Positions 10,020-18,527 of a stretch of 64,000 nt of DNA are shown in pieces. Origin of the DNA: Gammaproteobacteria bacterium. Its GTDB lineage: Bacteria; Pseudomonadota; Gammaproteobacteria; Arenicellales; JAJDZL01. The number at the start of each line of letters is the position of its first letter. Position 1 is the stretch's first letter. The stretch is from positions 18,753 through 82,752 of the forward strand of contig JAJDXD010000110.1 of NCBI GenBank assembly GCA_022823405.1, read 5' to 3'. A program made the position numbers and the translations under genes. The notes beneath the pieces are model-generated. The model had not been told where the DNA came from. It was given only the letters and a program-made list of their open reading frames with translations, and did not search any database.

Positions 10020-10683
10020 TTAGAACTGTGATCAATGATATTTAGAATATTAAACAATGACAATTGGTACAAAAATCCGTAAAAAGTGAAGTTATATTCA
10101 TATTTATTCCAATTAGAACAACATGATAACCATAATCTCTAGATTACAGTTAAAGTTAAGGAATCAATTCAAGTAAATGATTATGACCTCTTCCGGCTAG
10201 CTGTATTTTTCCGATTAAAATTTTTTGTAAGAACGATTACTTTAAATCAAACAGTTCAGTGTTGTCATCGTCTGAGTTTATCGCTCTGGCAACGAATTCG
10301 AGTTGAGGACAACATGGATGCTGGCGACATCTTTCGGGCAGTTTCAAGGTGGTTTACGCTTAATCAAATCTGGTTGTTTCAGTTAGACTCCCGTCAATTG
10401 GAAATACTTCTGAATTGCCGTAGACAGTTGGAACAGGCTGCTGAAATGACTCAATCCGCTACAGCTGGTGAAGAGTCGATTTATGGAACAAAAATCGGGT
10501 TTGGTAAGTTAGCTAATACTCAGCTAAGTCTGCAACAGAGGTTTGATTTGCGGAAATGACCTGATCTTGTCACACTGTTGTGGCGTAGGGCCCACCTTAT
10601 AGACAGCCTATAGTACGGTTGAGTATGCAACTAGAACCATATGCCCTCGAAGTTTTGTCGGTTCCGCGTATTGACAGAAATCA
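10020..10683. other. AT-rich intergenic stretch, no supported gene
   Basis: The stretch between the ATPase remnant and the MscS gene is AT-rich at 10020-10280. It contains one open frame at 10314-10559 (81 codons, plus strand) preceded by gttgaggacaac. That product resembles nothing I know and its composition is not persuasive, so I do not call it. No tRNA, repeat or terminator is evident. Confidence 0.4.
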
Positions 10684-11784
10684 CTAATCGCCCTCATTGG
10701 TGATTACCCGAAGCGGGGTTTCAGTTGGCAAATTGACGGTTGTTGTCGGAAATGCAATTTCAGCACCGTGTGAGTTGACGATATCCATCGTTTTCACCAG
10801 CACATCCTGTTTGACAGCTTGGAATTCGGCCCAGGCTGTTGTGCGAGTGAAACAGTAAATGAATATATCGAGAGAGGACGCAGCGAAGCGATCGAAATTA
10901 ACCATGATGGAGTTGCTCTGGTCAATGTCAGGATGATTCTCCACCATAGATTTGATGTCTGAAACAATAGCCTCAAGTAGAGCAGAGTCGTCGTATCGGA
11001 TTCCCACATATTCATAGATTCTTCGATTTATCTGACGGGTGTGATTGCGTACAGAGATGGTGGCAAATGCTGCATTTGGAACGTAGAGCGTACGCGTATC
11101 GAAACGTTGAATGATCGTTTGACGCCAGCCAATTTCTAAAACAGTCCCTTCAATTTCTCTTTCTGGTGAAGTAATGGTGTCTCCAACCTGGAAAGGTTTA
11201 TCCAGAAAAAGCATAATTGCACCGAAGTAATTCGCAACTAGTTCACGGGCAGCAAATCCTATGGCAATGCCGCCGACCCCACCGAATGCCACGATTCCGG
11301 CTATGCTCAAGCCTAGACTTTGCATGGCGACTAACGCACCTAGAACAACAGCTGATGCCCGCAGAATTTTGCCGACAAATTCGACCGTCGTTCGATCGTA
11401 ACTCGAATATTCAGCGACTTTTTTCTAAATATCGTGGCGCTCATAAAAACGACCGAGTTTCAGCAGGAACCAGGTCAGCGTTGCGATGACCGCGACAATT
11501 CTAAGAGTAGGAACTGAATCAAAAATCGGGGTTTGATATTCAGTTCGAACAAGATCAAGAGAAAAAGAGACGCCAGCGATCCATATGAGTAAAGCAGCAG
11601 GCTGACGAAGTGCCTCGACAATCGAAGTGCTCCAGATATTTTCAGTTGTCGAGAGTTTTCGTTCGACCCCGTTGATGATCACATGGCGGATGCGACTGGC
11701 AATCAAAGTAATGACCAGCACGATAATGATCTGCGCCCAAATGTGCGTTACCCAGTTTGAAATGACTGAGAGGGTGTTTTCCAT
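10684..11784 (-). pseudogene. MscS-family mechanosensitive channel interrupted by one in-frame amber codon
   Basis: Reading from 11784, the frame encodes an N-terminal membrane domain ending GRFYERHDI. It then meets TAG at 11425-11427 and continues in exactly the same frame as KKVAEYSSYDRTTVEFVGK into the MscS pore helix and beta domain (GLSIAGIVAFGGVGGIAIGF, then FLDKPFQVGDTI). No base is gained or lost, so the only lesion is a single stop in a 367-codon gene. A CAG or TGG codon is one substitution away. Family knowledge: MscS channels gate in response to membrane tension in the inner membrane. Alternatives are sequencing error, strain-level nonsense mutation or suppression. Both halves otherwise look undamaged. 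Confidence 0.85.
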
Positions 11785-11817
11785 GATCAGTTGAAAGATT
11801 TGAGTGGAGATTCCAGA

Positions 11818-12606
11818 CTAAACAATCTTGATTAGGCAATCAAGTAATGCATCAGGTTTTTCGGACATGATAGTGTGTCCCGTTTTTTCAAGTACAACAG
11901 TTGTCGAATTCGTCATTTGTGCAGCCAAGGCTTTGGCCGCTCTTGCAGGTGTCAGCATGTCATGTTGTCCCAAAATTAGCATTGTAGGACATTTCACCTG
12001 GCGGGCCGCTTCCATACCGTTTGTGTAATTGTTGCAAGCCAAAAGATCATTGTGCAGGACACCTACCCCGCCTCGTTCAAAAAGACGAATAAGCCCACCA
12101 ATCATCCACATACCGGGCGTTTCATTGCCGCCAAAATGAGCACCAGGGCTGTGTCCCCAGGCTGTTAGCATTTCAATAGCCTCATGTACATTATTCTTAG
12201 CAGCATCCAACAACTGGTCGGTGACTGGCATTGGAACTGCAGTGCCAACCAACACCAGGGCTCTAATTCGATCGCGGTAGCGTCCAGCACAATCCAAAGC
12301 TATCAGTGAACCCATGCTGTGACCAACCAGTGCTGTCTCATCAATTCCTGTCGCATCCAGAAAATCAACCAGCCAGTCAGCATAACCTGAAATTTCGGGT
12401 CGGCAATCACCCTCGGAGAGGCCATGTCCCGGCAGATCGATAGCCAGCACGTTGTAGCCGCGCCGAGCAAAATGCCGCGCCGGCAAAGTCCAGACAGTGT
12501 GATCTAACGAAGCGCCATGCACAAAAACAACGGTCGGACGCTCCGGGTCAATTTCGCGACCGCCTGTAAATGCATAGGCCGACGAGTTGTTCACCTGAAC
12601 TTGCAT
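11818..12606 (-). CDS. alpha/beta-fold hydrolase
   Basis: 262 residues. The oxyanion-hole segment is VFVHGASLDH, the nucleophile elbow GHSMGS (Ser97), the acid lies in GQHDMLTP, and the histidine is in KTGHTIMSEKP near the C-terminus. All three members of the catalytic triad are therefore present. The cap region includes FGGNETPGMW. Substrate cannot be inferred; related proteins act as esterases, lactonases or C-C bond hydrolases. Same strand as metY, 37 bp downstream of its stop, so the two are probably co-transcribed. The MscS gene follows 33 bp on. Confidence 0.8.
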   Translation of the reverse strand: MQVQVNNSSAYAFTGGREIDPERPTVVFVHGASLDHTVWTLPARHFARRGYNVLAIDLPGHGLSEGDCRPEISGYADWLVDFLDATGIDETALVGHSMGSLIALDCAGRYRDRIRALVLVGTAVPMPVTDQLLDAAKNNVHEAIEMLTAWGHSPGAHFGGNETPGMWMIGGLIRLFERGGVGVLHNDLLACNNYTNGMEAARQVKCPTMLILGQHDMLTPARAAKALAAQMTNSTTVVLEKTGHTIMSEKPDALLDCLIKIV

Positions 12607-12643
12607 GACCGAATCAAATATCGTGTGATCTGATTGCTGTCAA

Positions 12644-13939
12644 TCAAAGATTGCGCTGGGAAGCTTTGAGGCCCGCGTTCAAATCAGCGATCAGGTCATC
12701 AGGGTCTTCAAGTCCCACTGAAAGGCGCACTAGGCCTTCCGATATGCCTGCCGCCTCCAGAGCTTGAGCATCCATTCGATGGTGAGTTGTAGAGGCAGGG
12801 TGAATGACGAGCGACTTTGCATCGCCAACATTAGCGAGATGGGAAAACAGTTTCAGTTTTGAAATCAATTGATGCCCTGCCGGACGGCCGCCTTTAACAC
12901 CGAATGCAAAGACTGCCCCGGCTCCCTTTGGGAGTTGTCGTTTGGCCAGTTCATAGTCCGGGTGTTCTGGAAGTTCGGGATAGCTCACCCAGTCAACAGC
13001 TGGATGAGAAGTTAAAAATTCAACAATTTTTCGGGTATTTGAAACATGCTTTTCCATCCTGAGCGGCAGGGTTTCAAGGCCCTGCAATACGTAAAAGGCG
13101 GTGGTAGCACTCATGCAAGCGCCGAAGTCTCTCGCACCTTCCTTGCGCGCTCTTGTGATATAGGCAGCAGGCCCAAATTCTTCAGCAAAATTGAGTCCAT
13201 GAAACCCGTCATAGGGTTCAGTCAATGTGGGGAATTTCCCAGACTTGATCCAATCAAATTTACCGCCGTCAACCAGCAGTCCTCCGATTACCACGCCATG
13301 GCCACTCAAAAACTTTGTAGCAGAATGGAACACAATATCAGCACCTAAATCAAATGGCTTACAAAGATATGGTGTGGTAAATGTGGAGTCAATCAAGAGC
13401 GGAATCCCATGCTCATGTGCAACTTCGGAAACCCTTTCAACATCTAGAATTTCACAGCCGGGATTGCCAACAACTTCCCCAAATATCAGGTGTGTATTTG
13501 GTCGAATGGCATTGCGTATCGCATCGACATCTCGCGGGTGAACAAATGTTGTTTCGATGCCAAAGCGCGGCATGGTGTAACTCAACAGATTGTGTGAGCC
13601 TCCGTAAATTGATTGAGAGGACACGACATGAGAGCCAGAAGAAAGAATGGTTGCCAACGCAAGGTGAAATGCAGCCTGACCGCTCGCTGTTGCAATCGCG
13701 CCCACACCGCCTTCTAAAGCGCAGATACGTTCCTCCAAAACCGCGTTGGTGGGATTGGAAATGCGTGAGTAAACGTGTCCGGTACGTTCGATATTGAACA
13801 CCGAGGCTGCGTGGTCGGCATCCTGAAAAACATAGGAAGCAGTCTGATAGATGGGTGTGGCACGTGCCCGGGTTGTAGAATCTGGATGCTGTCCGGCATG
13901 AAGGGACAGCGTATCGAACTTCATGAACTTATTTGTCAT
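12644..13939 (-). CDS. metY: O-acetylhomoserine sulfhydrylase (PLP enzyme)
   Basis: 431 residues, the usual length of the O-acetylhomoserine aminocarboxypropyltransferase branch of the Cys/Met-metabolism PLP family and longer than cystathionine gamma-synthase (about 385). N-terminal FDTLSLHAGQHPD and SRISNPTNAVLEERICALEGG are characteristic. The PLP lysine is in HSATKFLSGHG. Family knowledge: converts O-acetylhomoserine plus sulfide to homocysteine in direct-sulfhydrylation methionine synthesis, in the cytosol. Start ATG 13939. The 5' region has no SAM-riboswitch pattern I could find; a 6-bp stem at 13980-13995 is the only symmetry. Sulfhydrylation versus a related sulfur acceptor is not decided by sequence. 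Confidence 0.85.
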   Translation of the reverse strand: MTNKFMKFDTLSLHAGQHPDSTTRARATPIYQTASYVFQDADHAASVFNIERTGHVYSRISNPTNAVLEERICALEGGVGAIATASGQAAFHLALATILSSGSHVVSSQSIYGGSHNLLSYTMPRFGIETTFVHPRDVDAIRNAIRPNTHLIFGEVVGNPGCEILDVERVSEVAHEHGIPLLIDSTFTTPYLCKPFDLGADIVFHSATKFLSGHGVVIGGLLVDGGKFDWIKSGKFPTLTEPYDGFHGLNFAEEFGPAAYITRARKEGARDFGACMSATTAFYVLQGLETLPLRMEKHVSNTRKIVEFLTSHPAVDWVSYPELPEHPDYELAKRQLPKGAGAVFAFGVKGGRPAGHQLISKLKLFSHLANVGDAKSLVIHPASTTHHRMDAQALEAAGISEGLVRLSVGLEDPDDLIADLNAGLKASQRNL

Positions 13940-13979
13940 GGTTTACCGGAATTCAGTCAAATTGAGATTACATTCAAAT

Positions 13980-13995
13980 GTGGCAGAATTGCCAC
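13980..13995. promoter_or_regulatory. small inverted repeat upstream of metY
   Basis: gtggca-gaat-tgccac: six-base perfect arms 41 bp before the metY start, in the divergent region shared with the MFS gene at 14262. It could be an operator half-site or an attenuator stem; nothing further supports either. Confidence 0.25.
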
Positions 13996-14261
13996 TGTAT
14001 CGGGGGTATTCATTCGAATTGTGAATTTTAGCGTATGGCGCGTGTCGGGGTGTGGTTTGTCGCCATGACTCATCACTGACTCGCCTAGCGTTACTAATTT
14101 CTCAGTCTGACTTACTATAATTCGTCTCACCGTAGCGCAATTAACCGCACCTTTTGTCTCTCGCCGTCAGGCTTCGTAATTGTTCGTTGATGACGGGTTG
14201 GTATTATTCCCGGCTTACATGTCAGCGAAAAAGTTGCCTCCATTCAACCAGACACGAGTTT

Positions 14262-15485
14262 ATGGATACCAATAAACCCCAATTCAACTGGGTTCATCCA
14301 CTTGTCATTGTGACTTGTGGCTGTCTGATCATTCTTGTCGGGTTTGGCATTCGTTCCACGATGGGCGTGTTTCTTGTTCCGATTACCGAGCAGTATGATT
14401 GGGGACGGAGTGTGTTCGCATTCGCAGCTGCAGTTCAGAACATCGTTTGGGGTTTTTCCCAACCATTATTTGGAGCGATTGCAGATCGGTACGGATCAGG
14501 ACGTGTGATACTGGTTGGCGGTGTATGTTATGTGGCTGGCCTGGGGCTGATGATATTCGCTTCGACTCCACTCGGATTCTATCTCTCTAATGGCGCATTG
14601 ATCGGCTTTGGCCTTTCAGGCACTACCTTTGCGATTGTTCTCGCAGTGGTTTCCCGCTCTGTTCAAGAACGACATCGATCATTGGCACTGGGGATAGTCT
14701 CTGCAGCTGGTTCAATCGGTCAGTTTTTGCTGGTACCCATTAGCAACATGATGATTTTGAACTATGGCTGGCAGCATACATTGTTTCTATTGGCCTGTCT
14801 TGTCTTGGCAGTGCTTTCCCTAGTATTTTTTCTTTCAGGAAAACCAGAAGTTTCGGGGCCAGATCAAACACTGCGAGAAGCACTGACTCAGGCATCTAGA
14901 CATTCTGGATATGTTTATCTGACAGCGGGATTTTTTGTCTGCGGATTTCAGGTCACATTTATCGGTATTCACCTTCCGGCTTACCTGACAGATATTGGTT
15001 TATCCGCCAATATCGGAGCGTGGGCGTTATCGCTTGTCGGTCTTTTCAATCTGTTTGGCACGCTGATTGCGGGGTACCTGGGAGGAAAGACAACCAAGAA
15101 AAACATTTTGAGTTTCATATATTTTGGACGTGCCATTGTTATTTCCATTTTCGTGTTGCTGCCGCCATCACCGGTTGGTGCGTTAATTTTTGCTTCAGCG
15201 ATGGGTATACTCTGGCTCGCAACTGTTCCACTGACATCGGGTATCGTCGGTCAGGTATTTGGACCACGCTACATGGGAACCTTGTTCGGTATTGTTTTTC
15301 TTAGTCACCAAGTTGGAAGTTTCCTTGGTGTTTGGCTTGGTGGCGCGCTGTTTGATGCCACTAAATCCTATGATTTGGTCTGGTGGATTTGTGTTGCACT
15401 GGGTGTCATCGCAGCAATTCTTCACTGGCCAATAGACGAACGGCCCATATGGAAAGTACAAAAGCCAATTTCGCAGTCGGTTTGA
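14262..15485 (+). CDS. MFS transporter, monocarboxylate/oxalate-formate antiporter-like
   Basis: About 407 residues from ATG 14262, the best start because it directly precedes FNWVHPLVIVTCGCLIILVGF (helix 1); a frame open to 14154 adds an implausible Cys- and Arg-rich leader. Twelve helices, with the loop 2-3 motif GAIADRYGSGRVILVGG. The N-terminal half (GIRSTMGVFLVPITEQYDWGR) resembles the MCT/OFA branch that carries monocarboxylates. Substrate unproven. Located 35 bp before the 3-hydroxyacyl-CoA dehydrogenase on the same strand, so a role in importing an organic acid degraded by that pathway is possible (inference). Confidence 0.75.
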   Translation: MDTNKPQFNWVHPLVIVTCGCLIILVGFGIRSTMGVFLVPITEQYDWGRSVFAFAAAVQNIVWGFSQPLFGAIADRYGSGRVILVGGVCYVAGLGLMIFASTPLGFYLSNGALIGFGLSGTTFAIVLAVVSRSVQERHRSLALGIVSAAGSIGQFLLVPISNMMILNYGWQHTLFLLACLVLAVLSLVFFLSGKPEVSGPDQTLREALTQASRHSGYVYLTAGFFVCGFQVTFIGIHLPAYLTDIGLSANIGAWALSLVGLFNLFGTLIAGYLGGKTTKKNILSFIYFGRAIVISIFVLLPPSPVGALIFASAMGILWLATVPLTSGIVGQVFGPRYMGTLFGIVFLSHQVGSFLGVWLGGALFDATKSYDLVWWICVALGVIAAILHWPIDERPIWKVQKPISQSV

Positions 15486-15519
15486 CAATTAATCAACATT
15501 CATTCAATTGAGGTAAAGC

Positions 15520-16830
15520 GTGAGCATTCGAGAAATTAACTCAGTTACTGTTTTAGGCGCTGGTACGATGGGAAGCGGCATTGCCGCGGCTTGTGCATCT
15601 GCCGGTTGTAAGACCAACCTTCTGGACATCTCTCAGGAATTGGCCGATCGAGGCAAGGGGAATATGCTGGTGGGCCGTGCACCTATGTTAGAAGATCCAG
15701 GTGCAGCAGATCTCATCACAACTGGCAACTTTGATGAATCCCTCAAACTCGCTGCCGAGTCTGACTGGATCTGCGAAGCAATTGTTGAAGACCTTGAAGC
15801 GAAGCGCAACATGTTTACCCGTATTGAGTCGATCAGAAAAGACAACTCAATCGTTACAACGAATACCTCAGGCATTCCACTTCATTCAATCTGTGAAGGC
15901 ATGCCGGAGCGTTTCCGAAAAGATGTTGCGGTAACGCATTTCTTTAACCCAGTCAAAGTCATGCGGCTGCTTGAAGTTGTACCGAGTGAGGATACAGAGT
16001 CCGATGTGATTGATTCTTTGGTGGAATTCGCTAGAAATCAGTTGGGCAAAGGAGTGGTGTATGCCAAGGACACCGTCAACTTCATTGGTAATCGGATCGG
16101 ATGTTTTTGGATGCTGGCTGGTTTTCATAAAGGTTGTGAAGCCCGTCAGAATGGAGTTTCAGTTGAGCGGATTGATGCACTTATGTCAACTGCACTCGGT
16201 ATTCCATCAACTGGCCTGTATGGACTGATCGATCTGGTTGGTTTGGATGTCATGCACCTGGTTGCCGCCAACCTTGACAACAATCTTCCTGCAGATGATA
16301 CCGGGCGGAAATACCTCGCTTTCCCGCCGGAAGAGCGAGCGATGTTCGACTCAGGGCAGTTGGGCCGAAAAACTGGCGGTGGGTTCTATCGAATGCTGAA
16401 AAACGAAGATGGCAGTCGATTGAAACAGATGTATGACCCAGCAAGCGGGGGCTGGAGTGATGCTGACGGAACATCGGTTGATCAGGACGCTGCGGTACTG
16501 ATGTTCAATTCTGATGCTGAAGGCAATTTTGTGTGGCACCTGGTATCTGAGACGCTTTGCTATGCTGCTGACCTAGTGCCTGAAATTTCAAACGATATTG
16601 TCAATGTTGACCGAGCAATGCGCTGGGGCTTCAACTGGAAAATGGGTCCATTTGAATTGCTTGATTACTTTGGTCCGGACAAAGTGGTTGAACGACTGCA
16701 GAGTGAGGGTCGTAGAGTGCCCAATATGCTTAATATTTTGCACTCAAGCGGTCAGTCTACCTTTTATTCTGGGTCAGGCAGCCAATTTCTGACAGTGGAT
16801 GGCACACATCAGGATGTCCCCGAAGAGTGA
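15520..16830 (+). CDS. 3-hydroxyacyl-CoA dehydrogenase, apparently lacking its C-terminal hydratase domain
   Basis: 436 residues from GTG 15520 with aggt upstream. NAD-binding VLGAGTMGSGIAAACASAG at the N-terminus, catalytic-region THFFNPVKVMRLLEVVP, and the family segment AKDTVNFIGNRIGCFW. Two C-terminal helical domains follow, with MRWGFNWKMGPFELLDYFG. Family knowledge: oxidises L-3-hydroxyacyl-CoA in beta-oxidation. By layout it matches the FadN-type bifunctional enzyme (about 780 residues), in which an enoyl-CoA hydratase domain follows directly. Here the protein stops just after the linker (FLTVDGTHQDVPEE) and no hydratase sequence follows. A mobile/defence insert begins immediately downstream, so truncation is plausible; a genuine stand-alone enzyme is the alternative. 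Confidence 0.85.
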   Translation: MSIREINSVTVLGAGTMGSGIAAACASAGCKTNLLDISQELADRGKGNMLVGRAPMLEDPGAADLITTGNFDESLKLAAESDWICEAIVEDLEAKRNMFTRIESIRKDNSIVTTNTSGIPLHSICEGMPERFRKDVAVTHFFNPVKVMRLLEVVPSEDTESDVIDSLVEFARNQLGKGVVYAKDTVNFIGNRIGCFWMLAGFHKGCEARQNGVSVERIDALMSTALGIPSTGLYGLIDLVGLDVMHLVAANLDNNLPADDTGRKYLAFPPEERAMFDSGQLGRKTGGGFYRMLKNEDGSRLKQMYDPASGGWSDADGTSVDQDAAVLMFNSDAEGNFVWHLVSETLCYAADLVPEISNDIVNVDRAMRWGFNWKMGPFELLDYFGPDKVVERLQSEGRRVPNMLNILHSSGQSTFYSGSGSQFLTVDGTHQDVPEE

Positions 16831-16863
16831 AAAACTCGAGTTATTCAGAAATTTTGGCGGTTT

Positions 16864-17088
16864 TTAAAGGGGAATTATATAGCAGAGTGGCGAAACTTCG
16901 TATAGATGAAATTGTTTCAACCACTTAATCGCTCGCATCAACATATTTAGGTCGTCTCTTAGAGTTCCTATTCCTGTATTGCAGCTGTCGCAGATATATC
17001 CGCGTATTTGGTCTGTTGTGTGGCGCAACGATTGACCGAACAGTGCGCTATTGAAACATTTCTTATGCTGCGGATTTAAACTTATCAA
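16864..17088 (-). pseudogene. remnant of a recombination endonuclease VII-like protein
   Basis: The C-terminal half of this 74-codon frame reads RHTTDQIRGYICDSCNTGI, then GTLRDDLNMLMRAIKWLKQ. It matches the end of the phage endonuclease VII family (DHdH-x-TG-x-hRGlLC-x-x-CN-x-glG-x-l-x-D, then an A-x-x-YL helix). The N-terminal zinc-binding cysteines and the DHCH histidines are missing or degraded (only RHTT remains), so it is not expected to be active. It overlaps the end of the HNH gene by 26 bp. Probably a scrap of phage or ICE DNA. Confidence 0.55.
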
Positions 17089-18085
17089 AACGTTGTGCTA
17101 GTCGATCTCGGGAAGGATAATTTTCTCTGCGTCTGGGAAGGATTATTTTGTTACCGTTGAGTTGCTTCAGAGATTCAAGCATAGGGTCATCGTTTTGTTG
17201 GAGTAATTGTTCCGACACATGCATGCAGTAATCTGCATCAATTCCAATCAGGTTTTGATCGAAGGCGGCGTGGTGGGTTTTCGAGAGGAGCAGACCGTTC
17301 GAAACAATGGGCTGACCTAACATTTCGTCTGTGTCAGGAACAATGTGCGCAGCATCCAGAAGTTGTGGAACAGCCAATCTTGTAATGGCACATTGACTGC
17401 TGTAGGCTTTGATTAGAACGTGTCGAAAAGAAGCTTGGTGAAGTCTTTGTTTATGTATGCGCATCGCATAGCGACGTTCGCCCGCTTCAGGAAATACAAT
17501 GACAGGGTGCTGGTTGGGAACAGCGAATTCCAGTCTGACCTTAAGTGTTCGTGGGTCCCAGTCAGTAATAAAGGTTGGAAAAATTGGAATGTAGAGACTC
17601 TGATTAAATCCTAGAAAATAGATGATTGGAATCTTGTTTCTATATACCTCTCGAAGATGAAGATTCTGTCGTGCGTTTGGGTCGGTACCCATGAAAGAAT
17701 AGTCAACAGAGTTCCTCCCTGCGTAAAACTGTGCACACGCTTGCGTTTGATCATCGTAATGAGCGCGCCTCCGAGGGTAAACGGTTCTAATAGAAAGCAG
17801 ATGACGCATCTGCCTTGGTTTATGAATTCCTTGACCAGGGTTGACAAGGGCTATCCGCTCTCCTTTGTATGAGAAACCTGCCAGAATCAACTGAGATGTC
17901 AGACATCCATGAGTCTCAAACAAAGTTTGCACATGATTGAAGGCTTCTCTACGCATGAGTTCATCTTCGACGCTAGAATCGTTGTTGAAGGCGATTTCTC
18001 GTTGAATCATGCTTGAATAAAGATTGTGAATGTGGTCAAAGTAAGAATCTGATTGTAGCAATACATTGGCTAAAACGCCACACAA
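17063..18085 (-). CDS. HNH endonuclease (HNH_2-type, restriction-like)
   Basis: 340 residues. The C-terminal nuclease domain (about 225-335) contains CAITRLAVPQLLDAAHIVPD, then VSNGLLLSKTHHAAFDQNL, the HNH_2 arrangement of A-H, N and H-H residues, and ends with PRRRENYPSRDRLAQRF as in annotated putative restriction endonucleases. The N-terminal part (FSYKGERIALVNPGQGIHKP, PRRRAHYDDQ) matches the extra domain carried by these proteins. Probable role: DNA cleavage in defence (inference). No methyltransferase lies nearby, so a type II system is not implied; a type IV, modification-dependent activity is possible. It diverges from the toxin-antitoxin-like pair across a 68-bp region with a palindrome. 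Confidence 0.75.
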   Translation of the reverse strand: MCGVLANVLLQSDSYFDHIHNLYSSMIQREIAFNNDSSVEDELMRREAFNHVQTLFETHGCLTSQLILAGFSYKGERIALVNPGQGIHKPRQMRHLLSIRTVYPRRRAHYDDQTQACAQFYAGRNSVDYSFMGTDPNARQNLHLREVYRNKIPIIYFLGFNQSLYIPIFPTFITDWDPRTLKVRLEFAVPNQHPVIVFPEAGERRYAMRIHKQRLHQASFRHVLIKAYSSQCAITRLAVPQLLDAAHIVPDTDEMLGQPIVSNGLLLSKTHHAAFDQNLIGIDADYCMHVSEQLLQQNDDPMLESLKQLNGNKIILPRRRENYPSRDRLAQRFDKFKSAA

Positions 18086-18125
18086 TTCATAATCACCACA
18101 TATTAGATTGAATTTTGATTCATGT

Positions 18126-18137
18126 TATCATATGATA
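18126..18137. promoter_or_regulatory. 12-bp perfect palindrome, candidate autoregulatory operator
   Basis: tatcatatgata is a perfect palindrome located 16 bp before the ATG at 18154 and 41 bp from the divergent HNH start. MqsA-type antitoxins bind short palindromes before their own operons, and the downstream gene encodes an MqsA-like HTH protein, so this is a reasonable candidate operator. AT-rich palindromes of this length also arise by chance. Confidence 0.4.
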
Positions 18138-18153
18138 TGAAAACGGATTGCAA

Positions 18154-18513
18154 ATGAGGGAGCGCAGGTATGCTAATCCTTTCGTGCGATTCATTGTTTT
18201 GGATTTGTTGAAACAAGGTCAGGTTTTCACGGAGTTTACATCAGAACGTCCTACAAAATGGCATCCTGACAATGTTGAGAATCCTGAAACCGGAGCGGTG
18301 TTTTCGCCTACAGAATGCTGGGAATTTATCAAAGATCTTGTTAGAAGGGGACATCCGATTGAAGAGATTGTTCTGGACCATCCAGAAGGTGCAACTGGCT
18401 ACGTGATGATCGTGCCAGGGGATTCGGTCGAACGCGATATTTACATCAAACTTGAAATTGCCAATGGAAAGACGGGTTTGATTGGTCGCAGTTTTCACTA
18501 TTCAACGAATTGA
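18154..18513 (+). CDS. hypothetical protein, possible toxin partner of the MqsA-like regulator
   Basis: 119 residues from ATG 18154 (a TTG at 18148 is also in frame). I do not recognise a named family. The order is charged N-terminal helix NPFVRFIVLDLLKQGQVF, central helix SPTECWEFIKDLVRRGHPI, and C-terminal strands ending DIYIKLEIANGKTGLIGRS. Small size, an alpha/beta composition ending in a basic strand, and a 14-bp gap to a YgiT-zinc-finger/HTH gene are typical of toxin-first MqsRA-like modules. Toxin function is inference from context only; no catalytic residue can be named. Confidence 0.5.
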   Translation: MRERRYANPFVRFIVLDLLKQGQVFTEFTSERPTKWHPDNVENPETGAVFSPTECWEFIKDLVRRGHPIEEIVLDHPEGATGYVMIVPGDSVERDIYIKLEIANGKTGLIGRSFHYSTN

Positions 18514-18527
18514 TTGGAATCTAACTT

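Noticed and set aside
10314..10559. 81-codon open frame as a gene
   Set aside because: No family resemblance, and the flanks contain decayed DNA; the start context alone is not enough.
11425..11427. Pyrrolysine or other recoded TAG in the MscS gene
   Set aside because: No PylS/PylT-like gene or downstream element is visible in the window, other genes use TAG as an ordinary stop, and a simple Gln or Trp codon change explains it.
13940..14110. SAM riboswitch upstream of metY
   Set aside because: No SAM-I, SAM-II or SAH consensus pairing found; only an isolated 6-bp stem.
16864..17088. Intact endonuclease VII
   Set aside because: Only the C-terminal half of the motif is present; the DH-x-H histidines and first cysteine pair are missing.
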